64,000 nucleotides of DNA from Streptomyces mirabilis (GTDB taxonomy: Bacteria; Actinomycetota; Actinomycetes; Streptomycetales; Streptomycetaceae): assembly GCF_018310535.1 (NCBI RefSeq), contig NZ_CP074102.1, forward strand, positions 8,060,001 through 8,124,000, given 5' to 3'. The position numbers and the translations under genes were made by a program. The stretch's first letter is position 1. Each line of letters opens with the position of its first letter. Under the pieces are notes generated by a model, which was not told the DNA's origin, searched no databases, and was given only the letters and a program-made list of their open reading frames with translations. Shown piece after piece: positions 17,769 to 27,075 of this stretch.

Positions 17769-18212
17769 TCAGTACCCGCGGTACTGCTGGTTGTTGTACG
17801 GGTCCTGGTAGGGAGCCGGGGCGGGGCGGGGGGCCGCCGGGCGCATCGCCTCGTAGCCGGTGCCGGCCGCCATCGGGCGCTGCGGCTGCTGCTGGGGTCC
17901 CGGATAGCCGCGCGGGGCGCCGGCCTGCTGCGGGATGTACGGCGCCGGGGCCTGCTGCAGCGGTGCGGGCTGCTGGGCCTGCGGGTAGCCGCCGTACATG
18001 GGGGCCTGCTGCGAGGGCCCGGCGGGCAGGGCGGGAAGTGCCGAGGGGAGCGCGGGAAGGTAGCTGCTGCCCGTGTCGTAGGCGGCGGGAACCCTGATCG
18101 GGGCGATCTGGGGAGTGCCCCGCTCGGCGACCAGGGAGTCGTAGATCGGGGTGTCCGGGAAGGACGGCGCGGAGTAGTAACCGCCGCCATAGGTGGAGCG
18201 GGGGGAGGTCAT
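17769..18212 (-). CDS. Pro/Gln/Tyr/Ala-rich low-complexity protein
   Basis: This 147-aa protein starts MTSPRSTYGGGYYSAPSFPD. It has a short conserved N-terminal block containing DTPIYDSLVAERGTPQIAPIR, then a long disordered tail rich in Pro, Gln, Ala and Tyr that ends YQDPYNNQQYRGY. There is no signal peptide or membrane segment. It is conserved in Streptomyces and may correspond to a DUF6643-type family, which I recall with limited certainty. The tail composition resembles sequences prone to phase separation or scaffold binding. A GGTGG site upstream of the ATG supports the start. Confidence 0.7.
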   Translation of the reverse strand: MTSPRSTYGGGYYSAPSFPDTPIYDSLVAERGTPQIAPIRVPAAYDTGSSYLPALPSALPALPAGPSQQAPMYGGYPQAQQPAPLQQAPAPYIPQQAGAPRGYPGPQQQPQRPMAAGTGYEAMRPAAPRPAPAPYQDPYNNQQYRGY

Positions 18213-18526
18213 GGCACATAAGTTAAGCCCACGATGTGCTGGTTGGGGAGACCGATAAGAGGGTTGTTTTCCGTGTCGGCAGTGACGCGGGATCCCCAAT
18301 GCGAGCGAACTCGGCAAAAAAGGGCGTCAAGCAGGGTTCAGATCGTGTAAAGGCCGAGTTCCGAGGGGGTTACCGGTGGTTGGCCAGCAGTCTTCGAGGT
18401 CCCTCGTGCGATCTTCCGGAGTACCTCACAGGAGTTCGCCGCTTTGGGGGAATAGGTTGGTCGGGAAAGGGCCCGAGGGACGGCCGGAGGCGCGGCCTGG
18501 CGCGGTGACACGTGATGGGGGCGGAC
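18213..18526. promoter_or_regulatory. Divergent promoter region, no gene seen
   Basis: This 314-bp region between the Pro/Gln/Tyr-rich gene and the TerD gene is noticeably less GC-rich than its flanks (AT-rich runs around 18250-18360). It should hold both promoters. I cannot assign -35/-10 pairs with confidence, and no open frame here looks coding. Confidence 0.5.
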
Positions 18527-19927
18527 ATGACAATGCCTAAAGGTTCGAATGTTCCTGTGCCGACGCGTGCGTTGCGCGTCGAAATGGGGTGGCGTTCGGG
18601 GCCCGGAGTGCCCGACGCGGATGCCTCCGCACTGTTGCTGGTCTCCGGAAAAGTCCGCTCCGACGGCGACTTCGTGTTCTACAACCAGCCGGCACACCCC
18701 TCCGGCGCCGTGCGGCACGAGGGCAAGCGGGGCGACGGCGGTCAGGTGACCGACACACTGTTCGTCGACCTCGCGCGCGTGGAGGGCGCGATCGAGACCG
18801 TGGTGCTGGCCGCCTCCGCGGACGGCGGCACCTTCGGGCAGGTGCCCGGTCTGTACATCCGCGTGCTCGACGCGGGGCAGGGCACGGAGATCGCGCGCTT
18901 CGACAGCAAGGACGCGACCGTCGAGACCGCCTTCGTGCTCGGCGAGTTCTACCGGCGCCAGGGTGCCTGGAAGTTCCGCGCGGTCGGACAGGGTTACAGC
19001 AGCGGACTGGAAGGGCTGGCGAAGGACTACGGAATCACGGTGGACGAGCCGCAGCACGCGCCGCCACCCCCGCCCGCGCCGCCCGCCACCGCGCGGATCG
19101 CCCCCGTACCCCATGCCCCCGCATCGCCTGGCCCCACACCCCCCGCCGCCATGCCGCCCGCGCCCGGTACACGTGTGGCCGGTCCGCCACCGGTCGGGCC
19201 GCCGGTGAACATGCCCCCGCCGGTCGCCCCGCCCGTCACCGTGTCGCCCCCCACCATCGCTCCGCCGCCCGCCCGGCCCGGGGCCCCGGTCCGCCTCTCC
19301 AAGGTCACGCTCACCAAGGAGGCGCCCTCGGTCTCGCTGACCAAGCAGGGCGGCACGTCCGGCGCCATGCGCGTCAACCTCAACTGGCAGGTCCGCAAGC
19401 AGTTCTCGGGGTGGGGCAGCAAACGGGGCCGGGCCGTCGCGGCGCACAGGGACCTCGATCTCGACCTCTGCGCCCTGTACGAGCTGTCCGACGGCCGTAA
19501 GGGAGTCGTCCAGGCGCTCGGCAACGCCTTCGGGGCGCTGCACCAGCCGCCGTACATCCACCTCGACGGCGACGATCGCACCGGTGCCGTGGCGAGCGGC
19601 GAGAACCTCACCGTCAACCTCGACCACAAGCAGAGTTTCCGGCGCATCCTCATCTTCGTCACCATCTACGAAGGGGCACGTTCGTTCGCCGACCTGCACG
19701 CCACGGTCACCCTGCAACCGCTGAACGGTGCCCCCGTCGACTTCTCGCTCGACGAGTGCACAGTGCCCTCGACGGTCTGCGCCCTGGCCCTCATCACCAA
19801 CAACGGCGGCGACCTGATCGTCCAGCGTGAAGCCCGCTACCTCGTCCCCGAGCGCGGCGTGAGCCCGCAGCGCACGGTGGACCGCGTCTACGGGTGGGGC
19901 ATGAACTGGACCCCCGGCAGGAAGTGA
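18527..19927 (+). CDS. TerD-family protein with two TerD-like domains
   Basis: This protein of about 466 aa has an N-terminal TerD domain ([20 protein letters not shown] ... [16 protein letters not shown] ... [22 protein letters not shown]). A Pro-rich linker of about 90 residues (about 175-265) follows, then a second TerD-like domain ([12 protein letters not shown] ... [19 protein letters not shown] ... [10 protein letters not shown]). TerD proteins bind calcium and belong to stress systems first named for tellurite resistance. The ATG at 18527 has GGGGGCGGAC upstream. No terB/terC or other ter genes are adjacent, so this is an isolated copy. Confidence 0.88.
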   Translation: MTMPKGSNVPVPTRALRVEMGWRSGPGVPDADASALLLVSGKVRSDGDFVFYNQPAHPSGAVRHEGKRGDGGQVTDTLFVDLARVEGAIETVVLAASADGGTFGQVPGLYIRVLDAGQGTEIARFDSKDATVETAFVLGEFYRRQGAWKFRAVGQGYSSGLEGLAKDYGITVDEPQHAPPPPPAPPATARIAPVPHAPASPGPTPPAAMPPAPGTRVAGPPPVGPPVNMPPPVAPPVTVSPPTIAPPPARPGAPVRLSKVTLTKEAPSVSLTKQGGTSGAMRVNLNWQVRKQFSGWGSKRGRAVAAHRDLDLDLCALYELSDGRKGVVQALGNAFGALHQPPYIHLDGDDRTGAVASGENLTVNLDHKQSFRRILIFVTIYEGARSFADLHATVTLQPLNGAPVDFSLDECTVPSTVCALALITNNGGDLIVQREARYLVPERGVSPQRTVDRVYGWGMNWTPGRK

Positions 19928-19931
19928 CCGG

Positions 19932-21107
19932 TCAGCGCTCGTCGAGCGCGGTGTCCGGGCGCGCGTAGGTGCGGCCCTTCCAGGCCGCGCCCCGCCCCCG
20001 GTAGTGCTGCACCGCGGAATCGACCGTCATGAGGAGGTACAGGAACGCGGTCAGGGGCAGGGACGCGGCGAGCCACAGGGGCTGCCGGTAGTAGCGCAGC
20101 ATCGGCAGATACGTCGCCGTCATCAGCAGCCACGCGAGTCCTCCGGCCGCCGCGATCCGCGTATGCCCGGAGAAGAGACCTGTGAAGAGGGCGACCGGCG
20201 GTACCAGGTACACCACGGCGAGGCCGAAGACCGTACCGAGGAGCAGCAGCGGGTGGTGCCGCAGCTGGGCGTACGCGCTGCGCGAGACCATGCGCCACAG
20301 GTCGTGCAGCCGGGGATAGGGACGCACGCTGTCGACCCGCTCGGCCAGCCCCAGCCAGATGTGCCCCCCGCTCCCCTTGACCGCCCTCGCGAGCGCCACG
20401 TCGTCGATGACGGCGTGGCGGATGGCGTCCGGAATCCGCGCCCGCTCCGCGGCGTCCGCGCGCAGCAGTACGCAGCCGCCCGCCGCGGCCGCCGTCCGCG
20501 AGCCCTTCACCGCGATCCACCGGAAGGGATAGAGCTGTGCGAAGAAGTAGACGAAGGCGGGGACGACGAGCCGCTCCCACACGCTCTCCACCCGCAGCCG
20601 GGCCATCTGCGAGACCAGGTCGAAGCCGCCGGTGCGCGCCGCGGCGACCAGCGTCCGCAGGCTGTCCGGCGCGTGCGCGATGTCCGCGTCCGTCAGCAGC
20701 AGGTATTCGGGGCCACGCGCCTGTGCCAGTCCGATGCCGTGACGCACGGCCCAGAGCTTGCCGGTCCAGCCCGCGGGCGGTTCCCCGGGCGAGCCGACGG
20801 TGAGCGGCAGCCCGCCGTGCGTACGGGCCAGCTCGCGGGCCAGCTCCCCGGTGCCGTCCGCGCTGCCGTCGTCGACGAGGAAGACCTCGGCCCGCCCCGG
20901 ATAGTCCTGGGCGAGCAGCGAGGGCAGGCTCTCGGGCAGCACGGCGGCCTCGTCGCGTGCCGGTACGACGATGCAGACGGACGGCCAGTCGTCCGGTTCC
21001 CGACGCGGGGGCAGCCGCAGATCCGTACGCCAGAAGAAGCCCTGGCCGAGCAGCAGCCACAGCCAGGCGGCCAGTGATCCCACGGTGATCCACGCGACGG
21101 CACTCAC
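19932..21107 (-). CDS. Family 2 glycosyltransferase, HpnB-like (hopene-associated type)
   Basis: This 391-aa membrane-anchored GT2 enzyme has an N-terminal membrane helix (about 5-24). A GT-A catalytic domain follows with PSVCIVVPARDEAAVLPESL, the metal-binding motif LLLTDADIAHAP, and a late D-D in AVIDDVALARAVK. Three or four C-terminal membrane helices come last. The overall layout matches the glycosyltransferase found with hopanoid genes (HpnB). No squalene/hopene genes lie in this window, so an actual hopanoid role is unproven. It converges on the TerD gene with 4 nt between stop codons. Confidence 0.85.
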   Translation of the reverse strand: MSAVAWITVGSLAAWLWLLLGQGFFWRTDLRLPPRREPDDWPSVCIVVPARDEAAVLPESLPSLLAQDYPGRAEVFLVDDGSADGTGELARELARTHGGLPLTVGSPGEPPAGWTGKLWAVRHGIGLAQARGPEYLLLTDADIAHAPDSLRTLVAAARTGGFDLVSQMARLRVESVWERLVVPAFVYFFAQLYPFRWIAVKGSRTAAAAGGCVLLRADAAERARIPDAIRHAVIDDVALARAVKGSGGHIWLGLAERVDSVRPYPRLHDLWRMVSRSAYAQLRHHPLLLLGTVFGLAVVYLVPPVALFTGLFSGHTRIAAAGGLAWLLMTATYLPMLRYYRQPLWLAASLPLTAFLYLLMTVDSAVQHYRGRGAAWKGRTYARPDTALDER

Positions 21108-21165
21108 CCGCCGCAGTCTGCCCCACCCCGGGGGTCCGCCGAGGCGGATCGTCTATGGTGACCGG

Positions 21166-21951
21166 GTGAAGATCGCGCTCATGGACTCCGGAATCGGACT
21201 GCTCGCTGCTGCCGCCGCGGTACGTCGACTGCGGCCCGACGCCGATCTCGTACTCTCCTCGGACCCCGGCAGCATGCCCTGGGGACCGCGTACGCCCGAG
21301 GACGTGACCGCCCGCGCCCTCGCCGTCGCCGAGGCCGCCGCGCAGCACCGTCCCGACGCCCTGATCGTCGCCTGCAACACCGCCTCCGTACGAGCCCTGC
21401 CGGCGCTGCGGGCCCGGCTGGAGCCGGAGGTGCCCGTCATCGGCACGGTCCCGGCGATCAAGCCGGCCGCGGCCGGTGGGGGACCCGTAGCGATCTGGGC
21501 CACGCCCGCCACCACCGGCAGCCCCTATCAGCGCGGGCTCATCGGCGAGTTCGCGGACGGGGTGTCCGTGACCGAAGTGGCCTGCCCCGGGCTCGCCGAC
21601 GCCGTGGAGCACGGTGACCAGGAGGGCATCGACGCCGCGATCGCCGCGGCGGCCGGGCGCACCCCCGGCAATGTAAGGGCCGTCGTCCTCGGCTGCACCC
21701 ATTACGAGCTGGTCGCCGAACGCATCCGTACGGCCGTGCAGCAGCCCGGCCTCCCGCCGCTCGCGCTGCATGGCTCCGCCGGGGCGGTCGCCGCGCAGGC
21801 ACTGCGCAGGATCGGCGAGCTCCCGGACCCGTCGGCCCCCGCCGAGGGCTCCCTCACCGTGCTCCTCACCGGCAGCGAGGGCGGTCTGTCGACGACCGCG
21901 CTGGCGTACGAGGAAGGCCGCCTTCTTCAGGCGGTCAGCACCGTCCGCTGA
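21166..21951 (+). CDS. Aspartate/glutamate racemase family protein (MurI-like)
   Basis: This 261-aa protein has the paired catalytic cysteines of the family. Cys70 is in IVACNTAS and Cys177 is in LGCTHYEL. The N terminus, VKIALMDSGIGLL, replaces the usual FDSGxGGL of MurI. The cofactor-independent family interconverts L- and D-glutamate or aspartate. Because the N-terminal substrate motif is altered, this may be a paralogue rather than the housekeeping MurI that makes D-Glu for peptidoglycan. The GTG at 21166 is the first start giving the family N terminus. Confidence 0.85.
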   Translation: MKIALMDSGIGLLAAAAAVRRLRPDADLVLSSDPGSMPWGPRTPEDVTARALAVAEAAAQHRPDALIVACNTASVRALPALRARLEPEVPVIGTVPAIKPAAAGGGPVAIWATPATTGSPYQRGLIGEFADGVSVTEVACPGLADAVEHGDQEGIDAAIAAAAGRTPGNVRAVVLGCTHYELVAERIRTAVQQPGLPPLALHGSAGAVAAQALRRIGELPDPSAPAEGSLTVLLTGSEGGLSTTALAYEEGRLLQAVSTVR

Positions 21952-22090
21952 GCCTGTCGCCGGGCGGAGGCCTCCGAACGGCGACCGCCCGTCACCGCCC
22001 GAGCGCCCTGCGTGCGCCGCGCGCCCACCCGGAGCAGTGCCCCTCCGCGACCCGGTGCCCGCGGTGCGGAACCTGAGTAGTCTCGTAAAC

Positions 22091-22636
22091 ATGAGGGACC
22101 ATTCCCGCGGCGAAAACTTCTCGCACCCTGATGTCTGGACCGGGCGTGCGACCAATCGCGTCCAGTGGCTGCCCGCCATAGGCGGGGCCGCCTGCATCGC
22201 GCTGGGCGTCGAACTGGCCGTCGACTCGACGTGGACGTCGGGTGTCGCGGCGCTCGCCATGTCCGTTGTCGGGTGCATCGCGGCGGGACTGCTCATCATT
22301 TTCGGCACGCTCGCCTTCGTGCACGTCGCCGTGAAGGTCGACAAGGACTGCCTCGAGGTGCGCTGCGGCCACATCGGTCTGCCCCGCCGACGTATTCCGC
22401 TCTCGAGTGTCGTCGGCGCCGACTTCGCCCCCCGGGTCACCCCGCGGCAGTGGGGCGGCTGGGGCTATCGCTGGCGTCCCGACAAGGGCACCGCGGTCAT
22501 CGTCCGGCGCGGCGAGGGCGTGGTGCTCAGACTCGGCGACGGACACACGTTCACCATCACGGTGGACAACGCGGAGGCGATGGTCCGGATCATCCGGGAC
22601 CGGCTGCGGCCGGCCACGCCCGGCGCGGTCATCTGA
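22091..22636 (+). CDS. Two-helix membrane protein with PH-like domain
   Basis: This 181-aa protein has two adjacent membrane helices (about 25-42 WLPAIGGAACIALGVEL and 53-75 AALAMSVVGCIAAGLLIIF). A beta-rich domain follows (VHVAVKVDKDCLEVRCGHIG ... RIPLSSVVGADF ... FTITVDNAEAMVRIIRDRL) that looks like a bacterial PH domain. A TAGTCT at 22078-22083 is 7 bp before the ATG, so the message may be leaderless. The function is unknown. It is convergent with the O-antigen-ligase-like gene 12 bp away. Confidence 0.78.
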   Translation: MRDHSRGENFSHPDVWTGRATNRVQWLPAIGGAACIALGVELAVDSTWTSGVAALAMSVVGCIAAGLLIIFGTLAFVHVAVKVDKDCLEVRCGHIGLPRRRIPLSSVVGADFAPRVTPRQWGGWGYRWRPDKGTAVIVRRGEGVVLRLGDGHTFTITVDNAEAMVRIIRDRLRPATPGAVI

Positions 22637-22648
22637 CCTACGCGCGGT

Positions 22649-23794
22649 TCACGGATCCAGCCGGTTCCTCAGGGGTTGGTCTCCCGCGTTCAGGACGCTC
22701 TCCAGGTCCTCGTCGACCAGGGGCCGTGCCGAAGCGATCCCCGCGAGCAGCCCCGCACCTGCCGTCACCGTGGTGAAGCTCAGCGCGTTGCCCAGCGAGG
22801 CGATCACGGCCAGCGCCGTGAGGGCCGCGCCCGCCGTCAGCGCGATCGTCGTGGACCGCGGCGAACGCCACAGTGAATAAAGGACCCAGCAGAAGACCGC
22901 GGCGAGCAGCGCGACGCCGACCAGACCCTGCTCGGCCGCCTGCTGCCACGGTGCCGAGTGGGGCTTGCCGTCGGGCAGCAGCGACTGGGTGGCCGTCGGG
23001 CTGAGTTCCCCGTACCGCCCCGGCCCCACGCCCAGGGCGGGATGGTGTCCGGCCAGGTGGAGCGCGTCGCGCCAGAGCAGGATCCGGTGCTCGGTGAGCT
23101 GCCCCTCCAGGGAGGCGGTCAGACCGTCCGGAAGCACGTTCTCCGCGATCGCCCAGGTCGTGCCCGCCACCAGCGCCGCGGTGAGAGCGAGACCCCCGAG
23201 TCCGAGGGCGCGGCGGCGCACGCGGTCGGCGGCGAGCGAGCACAGCAGCACTCCGGCGCCGGCGGCGCATCCCGTGGTCGAGCCGAGCACCGCCGCGCTC
23301 ACCACGATCCCGACGGCGAGCAGACGCAGCGCGAGCCGCTGGGCCGGCCTGCGTGCCGCCCAGGCCGCGCAGCACGCCGCACCGGTGGACAGGGCGAGCA
23401 GCGCGGCCGTGGCGCCGCCGTGCCCGAGCGGCGCCGTGAGCTGTGGGCCCGGGGTGGTGTGCGCGGCGGTCAGCGCGAGGCCCAGTCCGGCGAGGGCCCC
23501 GGCACCCGGCGCCGCGACCGGCAGGAGAGCGCCGAGGATCCGGCCCGACGCGTACCCCGCGGCCACGGCGAGCACGGCCAGGAGCACGCCCTCGGGCCGC
23601 CCGTCGTGCGCGGTCGCCGTGAGCAGGGCCCACGCCGCGCAGGCCCCGAGCACGATCACTCCCGTGGCGTCCGAAACGTTTCGTCTCTCGCCTTCGGCCG
23701 CCGAACCGGCCGCGGACCTCATCCCCGTGGACCCCACCCCGTCGCCCCCCGACCTGTGCCGGACCCCGACCGACACGGCCGCATCCGGCCGCAC
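22649..23794 (-). CDS. O-antigen ligase/polymerase-like membrane protein
   Basis: This 381-aa protein has about ten hydrophobic segments and a large loop, ENVLPDGLTASLEGQLTEHR followed by WRDALHLAGHHPALGVGPGRYG. That loop is the Wzy_C/O-antigen-ligase signature, including the conserved Arg and the HxxxGxGPxxF-like motif. Family members join or polymerise undecaprenyl-linked glycans outside the membrane. No glycan-assembly genes flank it, so the substrate is unknown. The first 40 residues are not hydrophobic, and an internal start (VSDATGVIVLGACAAW) is possible. Confidence 0.82.
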   Translation of the reverse strand: MRPDAAVSVGVRHRSGGDGVGSTGMRSAAGSAAEGERRNVSDATGVIVLGACAAWALLTATAHDGRPEGVLLAVLAVAAGYASGRILGALLPVAAPGAGALAGLGLALTAAHTTPGPQLTAPLGHGGATAALLALSTGAACCAAWAARRPAQRLALRLLAVGIVVSAAVLGSTTGCAAGAGVLLCSLAADRVRRRALGLGGLALTAALVAGTTWAIAENVLPDGLTASLEGQLTEHRILLWRDALHLAGHHPALGVGPGRYGELSPTATQSLLPDGKPHSAPWQQAAEQGLVGVALLAAVFCWVLYSLWRSPRSTTIALTAGAALTALAVIASLGNALSFTTVTAGAGLLAGIASARPLVDEDLESVLNAGDQPLRNRLDP

Positions 23795-23975
23795 GTCAGA
23801 GGCTCGGGCACACCGTAACGGCTGTTGCGCCGGTTTGTGGATGAGTTGCGCAGGAACGGTGCATCAGGCGGGCATGCGACGGTCTGTGGAGCGGACGGAC
23901 CGCCCCCGGGCGTCGGGAGGTTCATGGTGCGGACCGTGCTGTCGGCGCCCAGGTCACGCGCCGTACACTCCCCGA

Positions 23976-25604
23976 GTGACCGCCACCGCAACTTCCGTAG
24001 ACGAGCCGGATCAGCTCGAACCCCAGGCCGCGCCCGCATCGCGCGGGGCCAGACTGGCTCGGCGATACGCTCCGGCCGCCGCCGCGGCGCTCTCCGGAGT
24101 GCTGCTCTACGTCAGTTTCCCGCCGCGCACCGTCTCGTGGCTGGCCCTGCCGGCCTTCGCGGTCCTCGGTTGGCTTCTGCGCGGTCGCTCCTGGAAGGCG
24201 GGCCTCGGGCTCGGCTATCTGTTCGGCCTCGGCTTCCTGCTGCCGCTGCTCGTGTGGACCGGTGTCGAGGTCGGCCCCGGCCCGTGGCTGGCACTCGTGG
24301 CCGTAGAAGCGGTGTATGTGGCGCTCGTCGGCGCGGGCATCACCCTCGTCTCCCGGCTGCCCGGCTGGCCGCTGTGGGCGGCGGCGGTCTGGATCGCGGG
24401 CGAGGCGGCACGCGCGCGTGCGCCGTTCGGCGGCTTCCCCTGGGGCAAGATCGCCTTCGGCCAGGCGGACGGCATCTTCCTTCCGCTGGCCGCGGTGGGC
24501 GGTACTCCGGTGCTCGGCTTCGCGGTCGTGCTCTGCGGCTTCGGGCTGTACGAGGTCGTACGCCAGGTCGTCGAGGGCCGGCGCACCGGTGCCGTACGCC
24601 GAGGGGCCGCCGCGGCGGCGCTGCTCAGCGTGGCCGTCCCCGTGGGCGGGGCGCTCGCCGCGCGGTCGCTGGTGAGCGACAAGGCCGAGAACGGCACGGC
24701 GACCGTCGCCGTCATCCAGGGCAATGTGCCGCGTGCGGGGCTCGACTTCAACTCCCAGCGGCGCGCCGTGCTCGACTACCACGCACGGGAGACCGAGCGG
24801 CTGGCCGCCGAGGTCAAGGCGGGCAAGGTCGCCCGGCCGGACTTCGTGCTGTGGCCGGAGAACTCCTCCGACGTCGACCCCTTCACCAGCGCCGACGCCC
24901 GCCTCGTGATCGACAACGCCGCCAAGGCCATCGGCGCGCCCATCTCGGTCGGCGGCGTCGTCGAGCGCGACGGCAAGCTCTACAACGAGCAGATCCTGTG
25001 GGACCCGGTCAAGGGCCCCCTCGACACGTACGACAAGCGACAGGTCCAGCCCTTCGGCGAGTACCTTCCGCTGCGTTCCCTGCTCGGCGCGATCAACAAG
25101 AACTGGACCTCGATGGTCCGCCAGGACTTCAGCCGGGGCCACAAGCCGGGCGTGTTCACCATGGACGGCTCCAGGGTCGGACTCGTCACCTGCTACGAGG
25201 CCGCCTTCGACTGGGCAGTGCGCAGCACCGTGACCGACGGCGCGCAGCTGATCTCGGTGCCGAGCAACAACGCGACCTTCGACCGCAGCGAGATGACCTA
25301 CCAGCAGCTCGCCATGTCCCGCGTCCGCGCCGTCGAGCACAGCCGGACCGTCACGGTTCCGGTGACCAGCGGCGTCAGCGCCGTGATCATGCCGGACGGG
25401 AGGATCACCCAGCGGACCGGGATGTTTGTGGCGGACTCCCTGGTCCAGAAGGTGCCGCTGCGTTCCTCCGAGACCCCCGCCACGCGGCTCGGCATCCTGC
25501 CGGAGATGCTGCTGGTGGCGGTCGCGGTGGGCGGTCTCGGCTGGGCGGGTACGACGGTGGTCCGCGGGCGCCGCAACGGCGCCGTTCCGGGCGATCTTGC
25601 CTGA
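23976..25604 (+). CDS. lnt: Apolipoprotein N-acyltransferase
   Basis: Lnt adds a third acyl chain to the N-terminal cysteine of lipoproteins. This 542-aa copy has about seven membrane helices (first near 33-55, PAAAAALSGVLLYVSFPPRT) and a C-terminal nitrilase-like domain. The catalytic triad is visible as Glu295 (LWPENSSD), Lys354 (YDKRQVQPFGEYLPLR) and Cys406 (VTCYEAAFDWAVR). A final membrane helix (LLVAVAVGGLGWAGTTV) closes the protein. The GTG at 23976 gives the expected short cytoplasmic N terminus. Streptomyces commonly carry two Lnt genes; which copy this is cannot be told here. Confidence 0.93.
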   Translation: MTATATSVDEPDQLEPQAAPASRGARLARRYAPAAAAALSGVLLYVSFPPRTVSWLALPAFAVLGWLLRGRSWKAGLGLGYLFGLGFLLPLLVWTGVEVGPGPWLALVAVEAVYVALVGAGITLVSRLPGWPLWAAAVWIAGEAARARAPFGGFPWGKIAFGQADGIFLPLAAVGGTPVLGFAVVLCGFGLYEVVRQVVEGRRTGAVRRGAAAAALLSVAVPVGGALAARSLVSDKAENGTATVAVIQGNVPRAGLDFNSQRRAVLDYHARETERLAAEVKAGKVARPDFVLWPENSSDVDPFTSADARLVIDNAAKAIGAPISVGGVVERDGKLYNEQILWDPVKGPLDTYDKRQVQPFGEYLPLRSLLGAINKNWTSMVRQDFSRGHKPGVFTMDGSRVGLVTCYEAAFDWAVRSTVTDGAQLISVPSNNATFDRSEMTYQQLAMSRVRAVEHSRTVTVPVTSGVSAVIMPDGRITQRTGMFVADSLVQKVPLRSSETPATRLGILPEMLLVAVAVGGLGWAGTTVVRGRRNGAVPGDLA

Positions 25605-25644
25605 CCTCGGCCGGGTGCCGGAATCCGGCCGTTAGGGTCGGTCC

Positions 25645-26118
25645 ATGGCTACCCCTGACTTCATCCGCACCATCCGGGCCTCGGCCGGCCACCAGCTGCT
25701 CTGGCTCCCCGGAGTCAGCGCCATCGTCCTCGACGACGAGGGCAGAGTGCTCCTGGGCCGGCGCACCGACACCCGGAAGTGGTCGATCATCGGCGGCATT
25801 CCGGACCCGGGCGAGCAGCCCGCGGCCTGCGCCGTGCGGGAGGTCTTCGAGGAGACCAACGTGCACTGCGTCGTCGAGCGCGTGGTGCTGGTCCAGGCCC
25901 TGGAGCGGGTCACCTACGAGAACGGCGACACCTGCCAGTTCATGGACACCACGTTCCGGTGCCGGGCCGTCGGCGGCGAGGCGAGGGTCAACGACGACGA
26001 GTCGCTGGACGTCGGCTGGTTCGCGGTCGACGCCCTGCCCGAGCTGAACGAGTTCGGGATGTTCCGGATCAAGCAGGCCCTGTCGGACGCGCCCACGTGG
26101 TTCGACCCCACGACCTGA
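25645..26118 (+). CDS. Nudix hydrolase
   Basis: This 157-aa protein carries the Nudix box in GGIPDPGEQPAACAVREVFE followed by ETNV (about residues 51-74). The pattern GX5EX7REUXEEXGU is satisfied except that Asn replaces the second-last Gly. An upstream segment, LLWLPGVSAIVLDDEGRVLLGRR, precedes the box. Substrates of this family are nucleoside diphosphates linked to another group, and the specific one is not predictable. It follows lnt after 40 bp on the same strand and may be co-transcribed. Confidence 0.9.
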   Translation: MATPDFIRTIRASAGHQLLWLPGVSAIVLDDEGRVLLGRRTDTRKWSIIGGIPDPGEQPAACAVREVFEETNVHCVVERVVLVQALERVTYENGDTCQFMDTTFRCRAVGGEARVNDDESLDVGWFAVDALPELNEFGMFRIKQALSDAPTWFDPTT

Positions 26119-26145
26119 GCACGGGCGCACCGGGGACCGGACGGC

Positions 26146-26902
26146 TCACAGCCGGATGACGACGAGCGCGGTGTCGTCGTCGGGGCCGCGCTGAGGCGCG
26201 GGGACGAGATCGGCGAGCACGGCGTCGGCGAGGGGCTCGGGGCCGAGCAGATGATGGTGTTCGACGCTGTGGGCGAGGCGGTCCAGACCGGCGTAGATGT
26301 CCTCGCCCCGGCGCTCGATCAGACCGTCGGTGTAGAGGACGAGGGTGCTGCCGGGACGGTAGCCCACCGTCGCCTCGCAGCGGGGAGGAGCGGTTCAGCA
26401 GATCGGCGGTCATCGCGTCCTCGGCGGTGAGGGGCAGTTCCGGTGCGGCGCCGAGCGCCCGCCGTGCGCGTATCAGCGCGGTGACCTCCTCGACGCGGTG
26501 GACGATGAGTGACACCCGGCCCTCGGCGTCGAGGAGAGGGATGTTGACGGGGCTCCAGTAACGCTCCTCGAACACGCCGGGCCGGTCGGGCACCTCCACG
26601 GAGTACTTCTGCAGGGTCATGGTGTCCGGCCCGCCGGTGGCCGGCACCCGCTCCAGCGAGGCGCGCACCGCCTGGGGACCACTGGCCCGGGAGCCGGAGG
26701 GGTTGTCGGGGAACACGTCGAAGACGCACCGGCCGAGCAGTTCCGCGAGGCTCCGTCCGGAGACCCTCGCATAGGCCCGATCGGCGTCGACCGGCACCAT
26801 GTCCGGCGTGAGCAGCAACACGTGACTGGGCAGGGCCTGGAAGACCTCCGCGTAGTCGATGCCCCTGCCGCGTCTTCCGGCCGGCGCATCACTGTCACTC
26901 AT
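26146..26902 (-). pseudogene. PAS-PP2C (RsbU/SpoIIE-type) phosphatase, catalytic core deleted
   Basis: The 5' part encodes a PAS sensor domain (about residues 16-160: IDYAEVFQALPSHVLLLTPD ... RYWSPVNIPLLDAEGRVSLI) and the start of the linker up to MTADLLNRSS. The reading frame then shifts near 26380. A second frame (26367-26146) encodes only the C-terminal end of a PP2C domain, YRPGSTLVLYTDGLIERRG and GPDDDTALVVI. About 150-200 residues of PP2C catalytic domain, including the first metal-binding Asp motifs, are missing between them. A simple sequencing error cannot restore this, so an internal deletion with frameshift is the best reading. A PAS-only product could still be made. Confidence 0.8.
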
Positions 26903-27075
26903 GTCCCATGTCTACTCCGCCCCCTCGTCCGATGCGACACGGTGACCGTTTCCCGCCCGACCGAGTGCACGGCTCGTGGCCGGGCCTTCTGGCAGAGTGC
27001 GATGTTCGGAAGGATGATGGAGGAAAGGTCGCAGCCCCCAACAGGGCCGTGCTCACCAAAGAACGAGGTGAGGAC

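Noticed and set aside
18230..18270. Sporulation (WhiG-type) promoter suggested by CCGATAA
   Set aside because: The nearest TTAA/TAAG is about 24 bp away instead of the roughly 15 bp needed, so the match is not credible.
19888..22440. 850-codon minus-strand open frame
   Set aside because: It is out of frame with the glycosyltransferase and antisense to the racemase and PH-like genes, and its translation is low-complexity.
22965..23975. Upstream in-frame extension of lnt (337 codons)
   Set aside because: The extension is Ala/Pro/Ser/Arg-rich and antisense to the O-antigen-ligase-like gene. The family N terminus starts at 23976.
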